A stretch of 64,000 nt of DNA from Martinezella lusitana (GCF_900094565.1 NZ_FMAF01000001.1:620001-684000), one strand, 5' to 3'. Positions 10,447 through 19,968 are shown, counted from the stretch's first letter. Notes: generated from the sequence alone by a model not told the origin. Program-made: numbers and translations.

Positions 10447-11334
10447 ATGAAGACAGTCACCGCCGGAGTCCTGGAAATCGCCTATCACGAAACCGGACCG
10501 CTCGACGGCAAGCCGGTCATCCTGCTGCACGGCTTCCCCTATGATGTCCATGCCTACGACGAGGTCGCCCAACAGCTTGCGACAGAGGGCTGGCGCTGTC
10601 TCGTGCCGTTCCTGCGCGGCTACGGCCCGACCCGTTTCCTGTCAGATGAGACCTTCCGCTCCGGAGAGCAAGCGGCGCTCGGCGCCGATCTGCTGGCATT
10701 CATGGATGCGCTATCCATCCCTTCAGCCGTGCTCGGGGGCTATGATTGGGGCGGACGGGCAGCCTGTATCGTCGCAGCACTTTGGCCCGAGCGCGTTCGA
10801 GGGCTGGTGAGCTGCGGAACGGGATACAACATCCAGAATATCGCCATGGCCGAACACCCGGTCTCGCCGGAGGAAGAATGCCGTTATTGGTATCAGTACT
10901 ATTTCCACTCGGAACGCGGCCGAGCCGGGCTTGCTCAGAATCGTCGCGACCTTTGCCGTTTCATCTGGCGGATATGGTCTCCGACATGGACATTCGATGA
11001 CGCCACCTTCGAACAGAGCTATCTCGCGTTTGAAAATCCCGATTTCGTTGACATCGTCATTCACTCCTATCGGCATCGCTTCGGTGGCATCCCTGGGGAT
11101 CCTGCCTTGCAGCCCATCGAGGCGCTACTAGCGAAACAGCCTGACATCACCGTGCCGGCTGTCGTGCTGCAGGGAGCAGACGACGGGGTCGATCCACCAG
11201 ATGCGATCGACTACGCCGCCAGCCATTTCACAACACCATTTTATGAGCGCCGCATCATTCCCAAGGTAGGTCACAACTTGCCGCAGGAAGCGCCGGCCGC
11301 CTTTGCAGCCGCCATCCGTTCCGTCGCGAGATAG
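10447..11334 (+). CDS. alpha/beta hydrolase, epoxide hydrolase/haloalkane dehalogenase type
   Basis: A 295-residue alpha/beta hydrolase whose nucleophile is Asp100 (GGYDWGGRAA) rather than Ser. That is the hallmark of the epoxide hydrolase and haloalkane dehalogenase branch. The oxyanion motif is HGFP (28-31), the base is His276 (VGHNLPQE) and the acid is probably one of the Asp residues in GADDGVD. A Trp/Tyr-rich cap lies at about residues 140-200. It is a single gene between divergent guaB and the convergent metallo-hydrolase. Substrate unknown. Confidence 0.83.
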   Translation: MKTVTAGVLEIAYHETGPLDGKPVILLHGFPYDVHAYDEVAQQLATEGWRCLVPFLRGYGPTRFLSDETFRSGEQAALGADLLAFMDALSIPSAVLGGYDWGGRAACIVAALWPERVRGLVSCGTGYNIQNIAMAEHPVSPEEECRYWYQYYFHSERGRAGLAQNRRDLCRFIWRIWSPTWTFDDATFEQSYLAFENPDFVDIVIHSYRHRFGGIPGDPALQPIEALLAKQPDITVPAVVLQGADDGVDPPDAIDYAASHFTTPFYERRIIPKVGHNLPQEAPAAFAAAIRSVAR

Positions 11335-11406
11335 GGTGATGATCTATTCCACCACTGTAGCGTAAGGCTTATGTCCGGGAGCCAAGGCAGGACTATCCCC
11401 CTGCCC

Positions 11407-12279
11407 TCACAAGTCGAACTGATAGGTCTTCGGAATGTAGCGGAAGCCTTCCGGCTGCTTCTCGACGAAGCCGACGGCGGGGAAAGGCATGTGGAAGCCG
11501 AGGAAGGGAATCCGGTCGGCGGCGATCATATCGAAGATGCGCCGCCGGGTTTTGGCGGCTTGAGTCTTATCCACATCGAAGCGGACTTCCCAGTCCGGAC
11601 GGCCGACGGACAGGATATAGTGATTGGCGGTATCGCCGGTCATGACAAGCTGCTTGCCGTCCGATTCCAGATGAAACACGAGATGGCCGGGCGTGTGACC
11701 AGGCGCGAGCATGGCGGTCATGCCGCTGACGATCTGGTCGCCATCCTTAAGGAAGGTCATCTTTTCGGCGAAGGGCGCCACATTGGCAAGCACGGACTTC
11801 TGGCCGCCTTCGGCGGGCGTGCCTTCGCGCGCCTTGTCGGTCCAGAAGCCATATTCGATCTCGCCGGCAACGTAGCGGGCGTTCGGAAATGCCGGGACGC
11901 CATCCTCCATCAGCCCGCCGATATGGTCTCCGTGCAGATGCGTCAGAGCGACGACGGTCACCTGTTCCGGCGTATAGCCAACGGCCTTCAGGCCCTCGCG
12001 AAAGCGACCAAGACCCCGCGCGCGGCCGGCGGCGCCGATGCCGGTGTCGACGACGATCACGTCGGAACCCGTGTCGATAATGCCGGGCGTATAGCTGTTC
12101 ACAAGCTTTTCCGTCGGCAGGAGATTCTGCTCCAGCAGTTTGCGAACCGTATCCGGTGCCTGGTTCGAGCCGAAGATTTCCCAAGGGTTGTCCATGACAC
12201 TGGCACCGTCCTTGATGACGGTGACGGTGCAGGATCCCAATTTGAACTGGTGCGCGTCTGGGGGCGGAACGGCAGTCAT
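11407..12279 (-). CDS. MBL-fold metallo-hydrolase
   Basis: A 290-residue metallo-beta-lactamase-fold hydrolase. Zinc ligands are visible in THLHGDHIGG (His114, His116, Asp118, His119), GHTPGH, GDT and a late GFHMPFP. This arrangement matches lactonase/arylsulfatase-like MBL proteins, including acyl-homoserine lactone lactonases, but lactonase activity is not proved by it. The ATG at 12279 has GGAG shortly upstream. The gene is divergent from the MFS exporter. Confidence 0.85.
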   Translation of the reverse strand: MTAVPPPDAHQFKLGSCTVTVIKDGASVMDNPWEIFGSNQAPDTVRKLLEQNLLPTEKLVNSYTPGIIDTGSDVIVVDTGIGAAGRARGLGRFREGLKAVGYTPEQVTVVALTHLHGDHIGGLMEDGVPAFPNARYVAGEIEYGFWTDKAREGTPAEGGQKSVLANVAPFAEKMTFLKDGDQIVSGMTAMLAPGHTPGHLVFHLESDGKQLVMTGDTANHYILSVGRPDWEVRFDVDKTQAAKTRRRIFDMIAADRIPFLGFHMPFPAVGFVEKQPEGFRYIPKTYQFDL

Positions 12280-12626
12280 GATGTCACTCCTTGTACTGGG
12301 GCAGCGTAAGCTGCGCCTATCATCGCCGCCGGCAATGAGGGCCGGGAATATGATCTTGCGTGACCGATAATTTGGTCATGACAAGGCAATCCAATTCCGC
12401 TAATACACGGGCGGCGTTTTATGCGTTTAGCATTTCCATGCTCTTAGCATATGTCAAATCCTTCGTTCCGCGCCACGCGGCGGCGGACATCACGAAGACG
12501 TGATCTCCGAGCGATCATGGAGCAGAATCCGGGATTGGCAGCGGCTTCGCATAGGACTACAGAGCGGCTGACTGCCTCCCTAGCGGTCCGCCTTCCCGAA
12601 GATAAGACCCATCAAGGCAAGCGCCT
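12280..12626. promoter_or_regulatory. divergent promoter region with a candidate operator
   Basis: This 347-bp gap separates the MBL hydrolase (minus) from the MFS exporter (plus). Bases 12361-12378 form an inverted repeat TGACC-N8-GGTCA with an A/T-rich spacer, 82 bases before the MBL start; this is a plausible operator but is unproven. No small ORF with a good ribosome site was found. Confidence 0.3.
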
Positions 12627-14057
12627 ATGAATCGCATCGTTCCGCTGATCCTCGCCGTCGCTCTCTTCATGGAACAGATGGATTCCACGGTCATCGCGAC
12701 AGCGCTGCCGGCGATCGCCAACGATCTGCATGTCGGCCCGATCACCCTCAAACTGGCGCTGACCTCCTACATGGTGTCGCTCGCGGTATTCATCCCGATC
12801 AGCGGCTGGATGGCGGACCGCTTCGGCGCGAAGAACATTTTCCGCATCGCCATCTGCGTCTTCGTCATCGGCTCCATCATGTGCGCCTTTTCGGGCGGCC
12901 TCTTGGAATTCGTCTTTGCCCGCTTCCTGCAGGGTGTCGGTGGCTCGATGATGACACCGGTCGGACGCCTGGTGCTGGTGCGCACCACGCAGAAGAGCGA
13001 TCTGGTCTCGGCCATGGCGCTGCTTTCCATTCCGGCACTTGTCGGCCCGCTTGCCGGCCCGCCGCTCGGCGGTTTCATTACTACCTATGCCTCCTGGCAC
13101 TGGATCTTCCTGATCAACGTGCCCGTCGGCATTCTCGGCGTCATCCTGTCGTCAATCTTCCTGCCGGAGGTCGAGGCAACCATGCCGCCGAAGCTCGATG
13201 CTATCGGCTTCCTGCTGACGTCCTTCGCGGCGGCCGGCGTCGTCTTCGGCATGTCGGTCATCAGCCTGCCGGCGCTCCCGCCATACATCGGCATCTCGGC
13301 CATCGTCATCGGCTTCGTCTGCGGCTTCCTCTATATCGGCCACGCACGTCGCCACCCCGCACCGATCCTCGACCTCTCTCTGTTGAAGAACGGCACCTTC
13401 CGCGCTTCCGTCACCGGCGGCACGCTGTTTCGCATCTGCATCGGCGCCATGCCATTCCTGACGCCGCTGATGCTGCAGCTAGGTTTCGGCCTCAATCCGT
13501 TCCAGTCCGGCCTGATCACCTTTGCCGGCGCGATCGGCGCGATCTCCACCAAGTTCATCGCGCGCCGGGTTTTTACCGCTGTCGGCTTCAAGACAGCACT
13601 TCTTTCGGCTGCGGCCGTCACGACCATTACGACGATCTGCACCGGCCTCTTCCAGCCGTGGACGTCGCATCTCATCATCATCGGAGTGCTGTTGATCGGC
13701 GGCTTCTCGCGCTCGTTCTTCTTCACCGGCATCAATGCGCTCGCCTTTGCCGATATCAGCGACAAGCAGGCGAGCCAGGCGACCTCCATGAGCTCCGTCA
13801 TGCAGCAGATCAGCCTGGCGCTCGGCGTCGCGGTCGCTGCCATGATCCTGGAAACCTCGACTTTCTTCCGCGGCACGGAACTGCAGGTCAGCGATTTCCA
13901 CATCGCCTTCTTCTGCATCTCGGCCCTGACCGTGCTTGCCACCATTCCCTTCATCAGAATGGATCGCAGCGCCGGCGCCACGGTCTCCGGCCACAAGGCC
14001 GGCCTGAAGCGCGTAGCCACCCCGCAGACACAGGTGCAGCAGCCGGCCGCAAAATGA
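12627..14057 (+). CDS. MFS transporter, DHA2 (drug:H+ antiporter) type
   Basis: A 476-residue inner-membrane protein with many hydrophobic helices. Early residues carry EQMDSTVIATALPAIANDL (DHA2 motif D-like), followed by the MFS motif A variant GWMADRFGAKNIF and motif C GPLAGPPLGG. The organisation resembles E. coli HsrA/YieO drug exporters, powered by the proton gradient. ATG 12627 has AAGG upstream. It is a single gene; no adjacent membrane-fusion partner (EmrA) exists, so it probably acts alone. Confidence 0.88.
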   Translation: MNRIVPLILAVALFMEQMDSTVIATALPAIANDLHVGPITLKLALTSYMVSLAVFIPISGWMADRFGAKNIFRIAICVFVIGSIMCAFSGGLLEFVFARFLQGVGGSMMTPVGRLVLVRTTQKSDLVSAMALLSIPALVGPLAGPPLGGFITTYASWHWIFLINVPVGILGVILSSIFLPEVEATMPPKLDAIGFLLTSFAAAGVVFGMSVISLPALPPYIGISAIVIGFVCGFLYIGHARRHPAPILDLSLLKNGTFRASVTGGTLFRICIGAMPFLTPLMLQLGFGLNPFQSGLITFAGAIGAISTKFIARRVFTAVGFKTALLSAAAVTTITTICTGLFQPWTSHLIIIGVLLIGGFSRSFFFTGINALAFADISDKQASQATSMSSVMQQISLALGVAVAAMILETSTFFRGTELQVSDFHIAFFCISALTVLATIPFIRMDRSAGATVSGHKAGLKRVATPQTQVQQPAAK

Positions 14058-14082
14058 TGACGCGTCAGTCAGGCGTCGGCGC

Positions 14083-14466
14083 CTATTCCGGTCTTTCGCA
14101 GACGGCGCTCAGCTTGTTGCCATCGGGGTCGCGCACATAGGCAGCATAGAAATTGGCATGGAAGGAGCGAAGGCCGGGCTTGCCCTCATCGGTGCCGCCA
14201 TTGGCCAGGGCCGCGGCATGGAAGGCGTCGACATCCGAGCGGCTTTCCGCATGCAGAGCAACCATCGAGCCATTGCCGATCGTTGCGGCGCGGTGATCAT
14301 AGGGAGTCACCACCCAGAACCGGCAACGGACGTCGCCATCGGCGGCATAGCCGATTTCCTCGTCCGATTCGCGTTGACGCCGGTAGCCAAGGATCGGCAA
14401 AACTGCGTCATAGAAGCCGCGAGCACGCGGAATGTCGTTGGAACCGAGCGTGACGTAAAGAAGCAT
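14083..14466 (-). CDS. VOC/glyoxalase family protein
   Basis: A 127-residue vicinal-oxygen-chelate fold protein. It opens with LYVTLGSNDIPRARGFYDAV and ends with YVRDPDGNKLSAVCE, the two ends of the family repeat. Metal ligands are not complete enough to name the reaction. It converges with the MFS gene and follows rlmE on the same strand by about 60 bases. Confidence 0.82.
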   Translation of the reverse strand: MLLYVTLGSNDIPRARGFYDAVLPILGYRRQRESDEEIGYAADGDVRCRFWVVTPYDHRAATIGNGSMVALHAESRSDVDAFHAAALANGGTDEGKPGLRSFHANFYAAYVRDPDGNKLSAVCERPE

Positions 14467-14529
14467 GGTGATGATGAGCCGCCTTCAGTATCGAGGGGAC
14501 CACATCATCGACCAAAAGCGACTGCTCAA

Positions 14530-15249
14530 TCAAGCGCTTATTGTGCCGTGCTCGACATTGCGTCCCTTGAAGCCTTTTGCCAGCAGGAACATTTCGACCG
14601 ATTCCGCCCTGGATGCACCCGGCTTCACATGGACGACCTGGCGGAAGTTCTGCTTCAGCAGGTTCAGCAGGTCGCGCTCCGTGCCGCCCTGGAAGGTCTT
14701 GGCGAGGAAATGCCCGCCCTCGGCCAGAACCTCGATTGCGAAATGCGCCGCGACCTCGCAGAGATGCATGGTGCGCAGGTGATCGGTGCGGTGATGGCCC
14801 GTCGTCGGCGCCGCCATATCCGACATCACCAAGTCCGGCTCACCGCCGACAGCATCGACCAGCCGTTGCGGCGCGTCCGGGTCGAGAAAGTCGAGCTGCA
14901 GGATGGTGACGCCAGGCAGATGCGCCATTTCCAGAAAGTCGATGGCCGCGACGCGAATATCGTCTTCCGTCGAGCCGGTCACCTTGGCCGCGATCTGCGA
15001 CCAGCTTCCCGGTGCCGCACCCAGATCGATGATGCGGCGTGCGCCCTTCAGGATCTGGTGCTTCTCGTCGATCTCCAGCAGCTTGAAGGCGGCGCGGGCG
15101 CGATAGCCTTCAAGCTGGGCTCGCTGCACATAGGGATCGTTGATGTGCCGATGCAGCCACTCCCGCGAGGAGGCCTTCAGCTTCTTTTTCTTGACGCGCT
15201 GGCCGAGCTTGCGGCCCGTGCGGTTGCCGGCGATGGTTGGCTTACTCAA
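14530..15249 (-). CDS. rlmE: 23S rRNA (uridine2552-2'-O)-methyltransferase
   Basis: A 239-residue FtsJ-type methyltransferase modifying U2552 of 23S rRNA in the large subunit. The SAM motif is [11 protein letters not shown]. The K-D-K-E tetrad is visible: Lys in [10 protein letters not shown], Asp in SDMAAPTTG, Lys in AKTFQGG and Glu in RAESVEMF. I place the start at TTG 15249 (read as MSKPTIAGN), preceded by GGGG at 8 bases. The TTG overlaps the ppx stop in TTGA, a translational-coupling arrangement. The longer frame adds 20 unlikely residues. Confidence 0.94.
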   Translation of the reverse strand: MSKPTIAGNRTGRKLGQRVKKKKLKASSREWLHRHINDPYVQRAQLEGYRARAAFKLLEIDEKHQILKGARRIIDLGAAPGSWSQIAAKVTGSTEDDIRVAAIDFLEMAHLPGVTILQLDFLDPDAPQRLVDAVGGEPDLVMSDMAAPTTGHHRTDHLRTMHLCEVAAHFAIEVLAEGGHFLAKTFQGGTERDLLNLLKQNFRQVVHVKPGASRAESVEMFLLAKGFKGRNVEHGTISA

Positions 15250-16826
15250 GTCTGCGGCCCCTTTACGTCCCTCGGTCGATAACCGCGGCGCGAGCGGCCC
15301 CGCCGCCAAACGCCGTCATCCGCCATCATGTCGGTAAGCAATCCCTCGCGCAGGCCACGATCGGCAACGCGCATGCGCGGGCTCGGCCAGCGGCGGCGGA
15401 TCGCCTCCAAAATGGCGCAGCCCGCAAGAACCAGATCAGCGCGATCCGGCCCGATGCAAGGATTGGCGGCGCGGCCGGCAAAGTCCCACGAGAGCAGCTT
15501 CGCCTGCATCGCGCTGACCTCGTCGTCCGACAGCCAGACACCGTCGACCCTGCGCCGATCGTAACGCGGCAGATCGAGATGCACACCGGCAAGTGTCGTC
15601 ACCGTGCCCGACGTGCCGATCAGATGGAAATCGCCGCTATCGCGTGCGGCCCCCTGTACCGGCGGGCAATCGAAATGTTCGAGCATGCGCTCAACCTCGC
15701 ACACCATCGTCTCGAACAGCTCCGGCGTTACGTCGCGTCCGCCGTGCCGCTCCGAAAGCGTTACCACGCCGACGGGCAGTGAGGTCCAATGGGTGATATG
15801 ATTGGCAAGCCGGCTCGAGCGGTTTTCGCCGATGCGGATGACGGCAATCTCGGAGGAGCCGCCGCCGATATCGAAAAGCACGACCGAACGCGCTTCCGGC
15901 CCGACGAGCGACGAGCAACCGGAGACGGCAAGCCGCGCTTCGGTCTCGCGGTCGATGATCTCCAGCTGCAATCCCGTTTCGGCGGTGACGCGCTCGAGGA
16001 AGGCCTCGCCATTGTCAGCCGCGCGGCAAGCTTCGGTCGCGATCAGCCGCATGCGGCGGATCTCACGCGTCTTCAGCTTGGCGGCGCAGATGCGCAGCGC
16101 CTCGACGGCCCGGTCCATGGCATCGCCGGACAGCCGTCCACTGGCGCCAAGCCCCTCGCCGAGACGCACGATTCGCGAGAATGCATCGATGACCCGGAAC
16201 TGCCCCGGGCGCGTCGGCTGCGCGATCAGCAGGCGGCAATTGTTGGTGCCGAGATCAAGCGCGGCGTAAAGGTCGACCGGACGGGAATCGCCTTCGGCAT
16301 GATGATGCTGCGCATGCCCCTCACGCCGCGGCATCGATTGCCGGTCATGGCGATGATCCTCATGGACCTGCACGTGCCCGGCGGCAAACGCATTCGTCGG
16401 GGCGACAATCTGTGCGGTCTTCTCATGCGCCAGTGGCCGGCCCTGCAAGCCGCGTTTGCTGCGGTGCTTGCGCCGGTTCTTGCCGCTCTTGTGCGATGAG
16501 GGATGTCCATGATCCGACGCGGCACGATGTTCCGGCGCGGACGAGGGCTGTTGTATCGGAGAAGCGTGCTGCCCATCACCATGGGCTCCGCCACGGGCGC
16601 GGCGTCGGCGCTTTCGCTTTTTGGCCGGGGAACCGGCTTCATCCTCTGTTGGGCGCGTCGCCGCCGGGCTGGGCTTGCCTGCCTGACTGGCCTCGGCAGA
16701 ATGAGCGGTCGGACGGCCATGGCCGCCACGCTTGCGCTTCGCGCGCCGGGAGGATTTACCCTTCCTGCGCTCTGCTTCCGACGCCCCGTCTGCCTGCGGC
16801 GCTTTGCCGCTGTCGGGGTCACTCAC
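15246..16826 (-). CDS. ppx: Ppx/GppA phosphatase with long basic N-terminal extension
   Basis: A 526-residue exopolyphosphatase/guanosine pentaphosphatase. The ASKHA phosphatase domain starts only at about residue 184 and carries DLGTNNCR (191-198) and FDIGGGSSE. Residues 1-180 are low-complexity, with clusters of Lys/Arg ([30 protein letters not shown]) and His (AQHHHAEG), and look disordered. The start is GTG at 16826 with GGAA 8 bases upstream. It heads a two-gene unit with rlmE. It would remove terminal phosphate from polyphosphate or pppGpp; sequence does not separate the two activities. Confidence 0.88.
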   Translation of the reverse strand: MSDPDSGKAPQADGASEAERRKGKSSRRAKRKRGGHGRPTAHSAEASQAGKPSPAATRPTEDEAGSPAKKRKRRRRARGGAHGDGQHASPIQQPSSAPEHRAASDHGHPSSHKSGKNRRKHRSKRGLQGRPLAHEKTAQIVAPTNAFAAGHVQVHEDHRHDRQSMPRREGHAQHHHAEGDSRPVDLYAALDLGTNNCRLLIAQPTRPGQFRVIDAFSRIVRLGEGLGASGRLSGDAMDRAVEALRICAAKLKTREIRRMRLIATEACRAADNGEAFLERVTAETGLQLEIIDRETEARLAVSGCSSLVGPEARSVVLFDIGGGSSEIAVIRIGENRSSRLANHITHWTSLPVGVVTLSERHGGRDVTPELFETMVCEVERMLEHFDCPPVQGAARDSGDFHLIGTSGTVTTLAGVHLDLPRYDRRRVDGVWLSDDEVSAMQAKLLSWDFAGRAANPCIGPDRADLVLAGCAILEAIRRRWPSPRMRVADRGLREGLLTDMMADDGVWRRGRSRRGYRPRDVKGPQT

Positions 16827-17002
16827 GTATCTTTTCCACCGCGCCGAGCGACACCTTCCGGCATGCTGCAGGCGCTCATTCGATTTTCGTTGGGCCGAGA
16901 ATACCAGCAGGATGGGTTTTCGCCAAATTCTTTTTAGATCGCGCCATTTTAGCTATTCGGTCGCGCTGCTTCCAGCATCCCCCTAACCCGAAACGGCGGC
17001 CA

Positions 17003-17890
17003 TCAGGGACGAAACAGATTTTCCACCATGAATTTTACAAAGGCTTGTATTTTTGGCGACAATTGACGGCTCGACGGCCAGAGAATGCGGAATTCGCCGA
17101 CATCCTCGATATAGTCGGCCAGAACGGAGACGAGCTTTCCCTCCGCAATTTGCCTGCCGATGGTAAAGAGCGGCAGGCAGGCGACACCAAGCCCAGCCTC
17201 AGCCATACTGATCAGCGGCTCGAGCGTGCTTGCCATCGACGATACAGGCAGCTCCAATTTTCCCACCCCAGCATCGTAGCGTAACGGCCAGCGTTCCAGC
17301 CTGCCGGTTGACGGATATTTGTGGTGGAGACACATGTGTGCGGAAAGGTCTTCCGGCCTTTTGGGAATCCCGAAGCGGTCGAAATACTCCTTCGACCCGA
17401 CAACACGGTGGGAGAATCTTCCGAGCGTCCGCACCATCAGGCGGCTGTCGGTCATTTCGCCCGTTCGCACCACTGCGTCGAACCCCTCTTCGATCACATC
17501 GACCAGGCGATCCGTAAAATCGAGGTCGATCATCACGTCCGGGAACGCGCGCATGAATTTGGTGATCGTGGGCATGAAAAGCATGCCGGCGAGGGGCAAG
17601 CTCACGCGGAGCCAGCCACGGGGCGCGGCGATAGTTTGCGACAATTCCTGTTCTGCCGCTTCTATCTCGGAGAAAATTCGCCTGCAGCGCTCGAGAAACA
17701 TAATACCCTCGGCGGTAATCGCGATGCTGCGGGTGTTTCGGTGAAACAGGCGTACGCCAAGCCTTTTCTCCAAGCGGGCCATGGTTTTGCCGATGGCCGA
17801 CGAGGAAACGCCGAGTATCTCTCCGGCGCGGACAAAACTGCGGGTTTCCGCCGCAATCACGAACACATTCAACGCGGCGATATTGTCCAT
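17003..17890 (-). CDS. LysR family transcriptional regulator
   Basis: A 295-residue LysR regulator of the CrgA/PtxR-like group. The HTH is near residues 5-60 (FVIAAETRSFVRAGEILGVS, then SSAIGKTMARLE), followed by the effector-binding domain with FTDRLVDVIEEGFDAVVRTG. The start at 17890 (MDNIAALNV) is the usual family start; upstream ATGs add up to nine residues. It is divergent from the small monooxygenase at 18021, the typical geometry for regulator and target. Confidence 0.87.
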   Translation of the reverse strand: MDNIAALNVFVIAAETRSFVRAGEILGVSSSAIGKTMARLEKRLGVRLFHRNTRSIAITAEGIMFLERCRRIFSEIEAAEQELSQTIAAPRGWLRVSLPLAGMLFMPTITKFMRAFPDVMIDLDFTDRLVDVIEEGFDAVVRTGEMTDSRLMVRTLGRFSHRVVGSKEYFDRFGIPKRPEDLSAHMCLHHKYPSTGRLERWPLRYDAGVGKLELPVSSMASTLEPLISMAEAGLGVACLPLFTIGRQIAEGKLVSVLADYIEDVGEFRILWPSSRQLSPKIQAFVKFMVENLFRP

Positions 17891-18020
17891 GGCGAGCAAT
17901 CCCATTGCGGACGTCAACGTCCATTATCTGCGGATGACTAGCCCATTTTTTCCGCCTTTGTCGCCGGCTATCTCTCGCAACGCGGCAAATTCCGCCCGAC
18001 AACTTTTGAACGGAGATCGC

Positions 18021-18374
18021 GTGACCCATCCCCAAAAAGCCGAGTTCCAATTCGCTTCTCAGCCCACCGTGTTCGTCGTGAACGTCATTCATGCCCATCC
18101 GGGCAACCAGGAGGAAGCATTCAAAATCATCCAGGATGTCGTGCACTATGTTGCGGAACGGAAGGAAGGATTTCTATGGAGCAACCTGTCGAAAAGTACG
18201 GACGGCAAAACCGTCGTGAATATCGAGGCGATCCGCGACGAGAACAATGTCGACGAATTCTTTTCCGATCCGGCCTTTCTCGAAAAATTTAAGAAGCTCG
18301 ATACCGTCTCTGAAAGCGAATTTCACATCTACAAGGTTTCTGACCTCGTGCTTCCGCGTCCACTCGTGGGCTAA
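18021..18374 (+). CDS. antibiotic-biosynthesis-monooxygenase (ABM) domain protein
   Basis: A 117-residue protein of the YgiN/ABM ferredoxin-like fold, with VFVVNVIHAHPGNQEEAFKI followed later by EGFLWSNLSKSTDG and VNIEAIRDENNVDEFF. Small dimeric members oxidise quinols without cofactor or act on aromatic polyketides. I chose GTG 18021 because GGAG lies 5 bases upstream; 80 upstream in-frame codons overlap the regulator and lack protein character. It is divergent from LysR and probably controlled by it. Confidence 0.78.
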   Translation: MTHPQKAEFQFASQPTVFVVNVIHAHPGNQEEAFKIIQDVVHYVAERKEGFLWSNLSKSTDGKTVVNIEAIRDENNVDEFFSDPAFLEKFKKLDTVSESEFHIYKVSDLVLPRPLVG

Positions 18375-18383
18375 GCATTTCCG

Positions 18384-18453
18384 TTTCTTCCGACCGCGCA
18401 TCAGAGATCGGAAGAAACGACCACATCAGCGCAAACTGCCGTTTGCGCTGATG
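18384..18453. terminator. two hairpins between convergent genes
   Basis: tttcttccga (18384-18393) pairs with tcggaagaaa (18408-18417). A second perfect 13-bp stem, catcagcgcaaac/gtttgcgctgatg (18424-18436, 18441-18453), has a 4-base loop. They lie between the stops of the monooxygenase and anti-sigma genes and probably end both transcripts, although T-runs are lacking. Confidence 0.6.
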
Positions 18454-18518
18454 GCAGCCGCGACCGAACGGCGCGATTTGAGCCGATGAACAGAGCACTC
18501 TCCAAGAGGCCGGTTATC

Positions 18519-19322
18519 TCAGGCCGTGAGCCTGCCCATGACGTTATCCGCCAATGCCTTCATCCGATCGATCGGTGCGTGGCCGATCAGCATGAAGGCG
18601 TGTGTGGCGCTCGACCAGTAGACGATATTCATGCCGCGGCGATTTTCCATATCCGGCGCAGCCGCTCCCCTGGCGGACTGGACGATGCAAAGGGCCATGG
18701 GTCCGGTTTGCGGATCGAGATAGGCAATCTGCGCGAGGGGCTTGCTGTCATAATTCAATATCTCGGCACGCTTGAAGTCGACGCCCGGCATGACGACGGT
18801 TTCGGGCGCCAGCAACAGGCCCAGCTTAGCGCCAACTTCGTTCAGCTGCGCTGTCTGCTGCGCCCGGTCGCCGCCCGGTGCGCTCAATGTATCCGCCGTA
18901 TAGAGGGAGAGATATTCGGCAACCACGGCACGCCATTCGGTGTCTTCGTCCGGCCCGGCGAGACGATGGCCAATGCCGATCACCGCGCGGTCTACCGCAA
19001 TGGCCGCTACGAAGCTCGCGGCAATTGCCGCAAGGAAGCCTCGGCGGCTGACATCGAAGGCACCGGTCTTGCGCTCCTGGACTGCGGGAATGGCGGCGAG
19101 CATGGCTTCCAGCTTGGCAGCGGGGGCCTCGGCAAGCAGCGGCTCGAACGCCTGGCGGAACGGCAGGGCGCTGTGCGACAGGAGATCGAATCGCTCCGCC
19201 ACGCGCTCGTCGGCGGCGATCAGTCGTTCGATCCTTTCGCGATCGGGCGCATCCAGCTCGCCATCAATGAAGGCGGTGAGCTGCTCGTCCGAGGGCATGT
19301 TTCCTTTGTTCAATTCACTCAT
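18519..19322 (-). CDS. anti-sigma factor, zinc-motif-less, membrane-anchored
   Basis: A 267-residue cognate partner of the ECF sigma factor upstream. The N-terminal anti-sigma domain contains LTAFIDGELDAPDRERIE, but the HxxxCxxC zinc motif of ZAS anti-sigmas is absent. Residues 90-115 (DVSRRGFLAAIAASFVAAIA) form a single membrane segment with a twin-arginine-like start. The remaining roughly 150 residues are a probable periplasmic sensor domain. The ATG at 19322 overlaps the last 8 bases of the sigma gene, so the two are translationally coupled. The signal sensed is unknown. Confidence 0.82.
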   Translation of the reverse strand: MSELNKGNMPSDEQLTAFIDGELDAPDRERIERLIAADERVAERFDLLSHSALPFRQAFEPLLAEAPAAKLEAMLAAIPAVQERKTGAFDVSRRGFLAAIAASFVAAIAVDRAVIGIGHRLAGPDEDTEWRAVVAEYLSLYTADTLSAPGGDRAQQTAQLNEVGAKLGLLLAPETVVMPGVDFKRAEILNYDSKPLAQIAYLDPQTGPMALCIVQSARGAAAPDMENRRGMNIVYWSSATHAFMLIGHAPIDRMKALADNVMGRLTA

Positions 19323-19968
19323 TTCCGTTCCCCAGTCGCCCGCCCCCCGAAGGCCGTCCGTCGTCCATCGCCCCCATGCCTTCAGCAAGCTTTGCCCGCG
19401 CCGCCGCCAGCCGGCTCATCACGGTTCCGATCGGCACAGCCAGAATGTCGGCCACCTCGCGATAGGAAAGTCCTTCGACATAGGCGAGAAATACAGCGGT
19501 GCGCTGCGCCTCCGGAAGCGCCTGCACCCGTCGCAACACCTGGCCGGCGAGAATATGCGTCTCTGTTTCCCGCGCGCCGTCGAAAACCAGCGTCTCATCG
19601 GCATCGACAAAGCCCTGTCCCAGGCGCACCCGCCGCGAACGAACCTCGTTCAGCCATATGGAATGAAGGATCGCAAACAGCCAGCGATCCAGCCTCGTGC
19701 CTGATGTAAACTGGGCCGCCCGCTCCAGCGCCCTGACACAGGTCGCCTGAACAAGATCGTCGGCCACGTCACGCTGGCGCGACAGCACCACGCCATAGCG
19801 CCACAGCCGCGTCAGATGTTGGGACAGGCCCGCCCTGATATCCTCTTCGCTCGCTATGGCATCCTCCGCGACATCAGCGCTTGCAGGAGCCGCCGGCCTT
19901 CTCGGCGGCTCCGATGCTATCAGACTATAAGCAGAAATTGCGGTACGAGCGACCGGCATGGTTCCCAT
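19315..19968 (-). CDS. ECF RNA polymerase sigma factor
   Basis: A 217-residue sigma-70 family protein with region 2 (LWRYGVVLSRQRDVADDLVQ, then RLDRWLFAILHSIWLNEVRS) and region 4 (LPEAQRTAVFLAYVEGLSYR, then EVADILAVPIGTVMSRLAAA). It has an unconserved 40-residue N-terminal extension; ATG 19959 is an equally possible start. It precedes and overlaps the anti-sigma gene, and sits 53 bases after the secreted repeat protein on the same strand, which may be part of its regulon. Confidence 0.9.
   Translation of the reverse strand: MGTMPVARTAISAYSLIASEPPRRPAAPASADVAEDAIASEEDIRAGLSQHLTRLWRYGVVLSRQRDVADDLVQATCVRALERAAQFTSGTRLDRWLFAILHSIWLNEVRSRRVRLGQGFVDADETLVFDGARETETHILAGQVLRRVQALPEAQRTAVFLAYVEGLSYREVADILAVPIGTVMSRLAAARAKLAEGMGAMDDGRPSGGGRLGNGNE

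Noticed and set aside
11407..12279. Named AHL lactonase
   Set aside because: The zinc motifs are shared by many MBL enzymes and no quorum-sensing gene adjoins, so only the fold is claimed.
18384..18453. Riboswitch or small RNA in the two-hairpin segment
   Set aside because: The segment lies between two converging stops and is only about 70 bases; a shared terminator is the simpler explanation.
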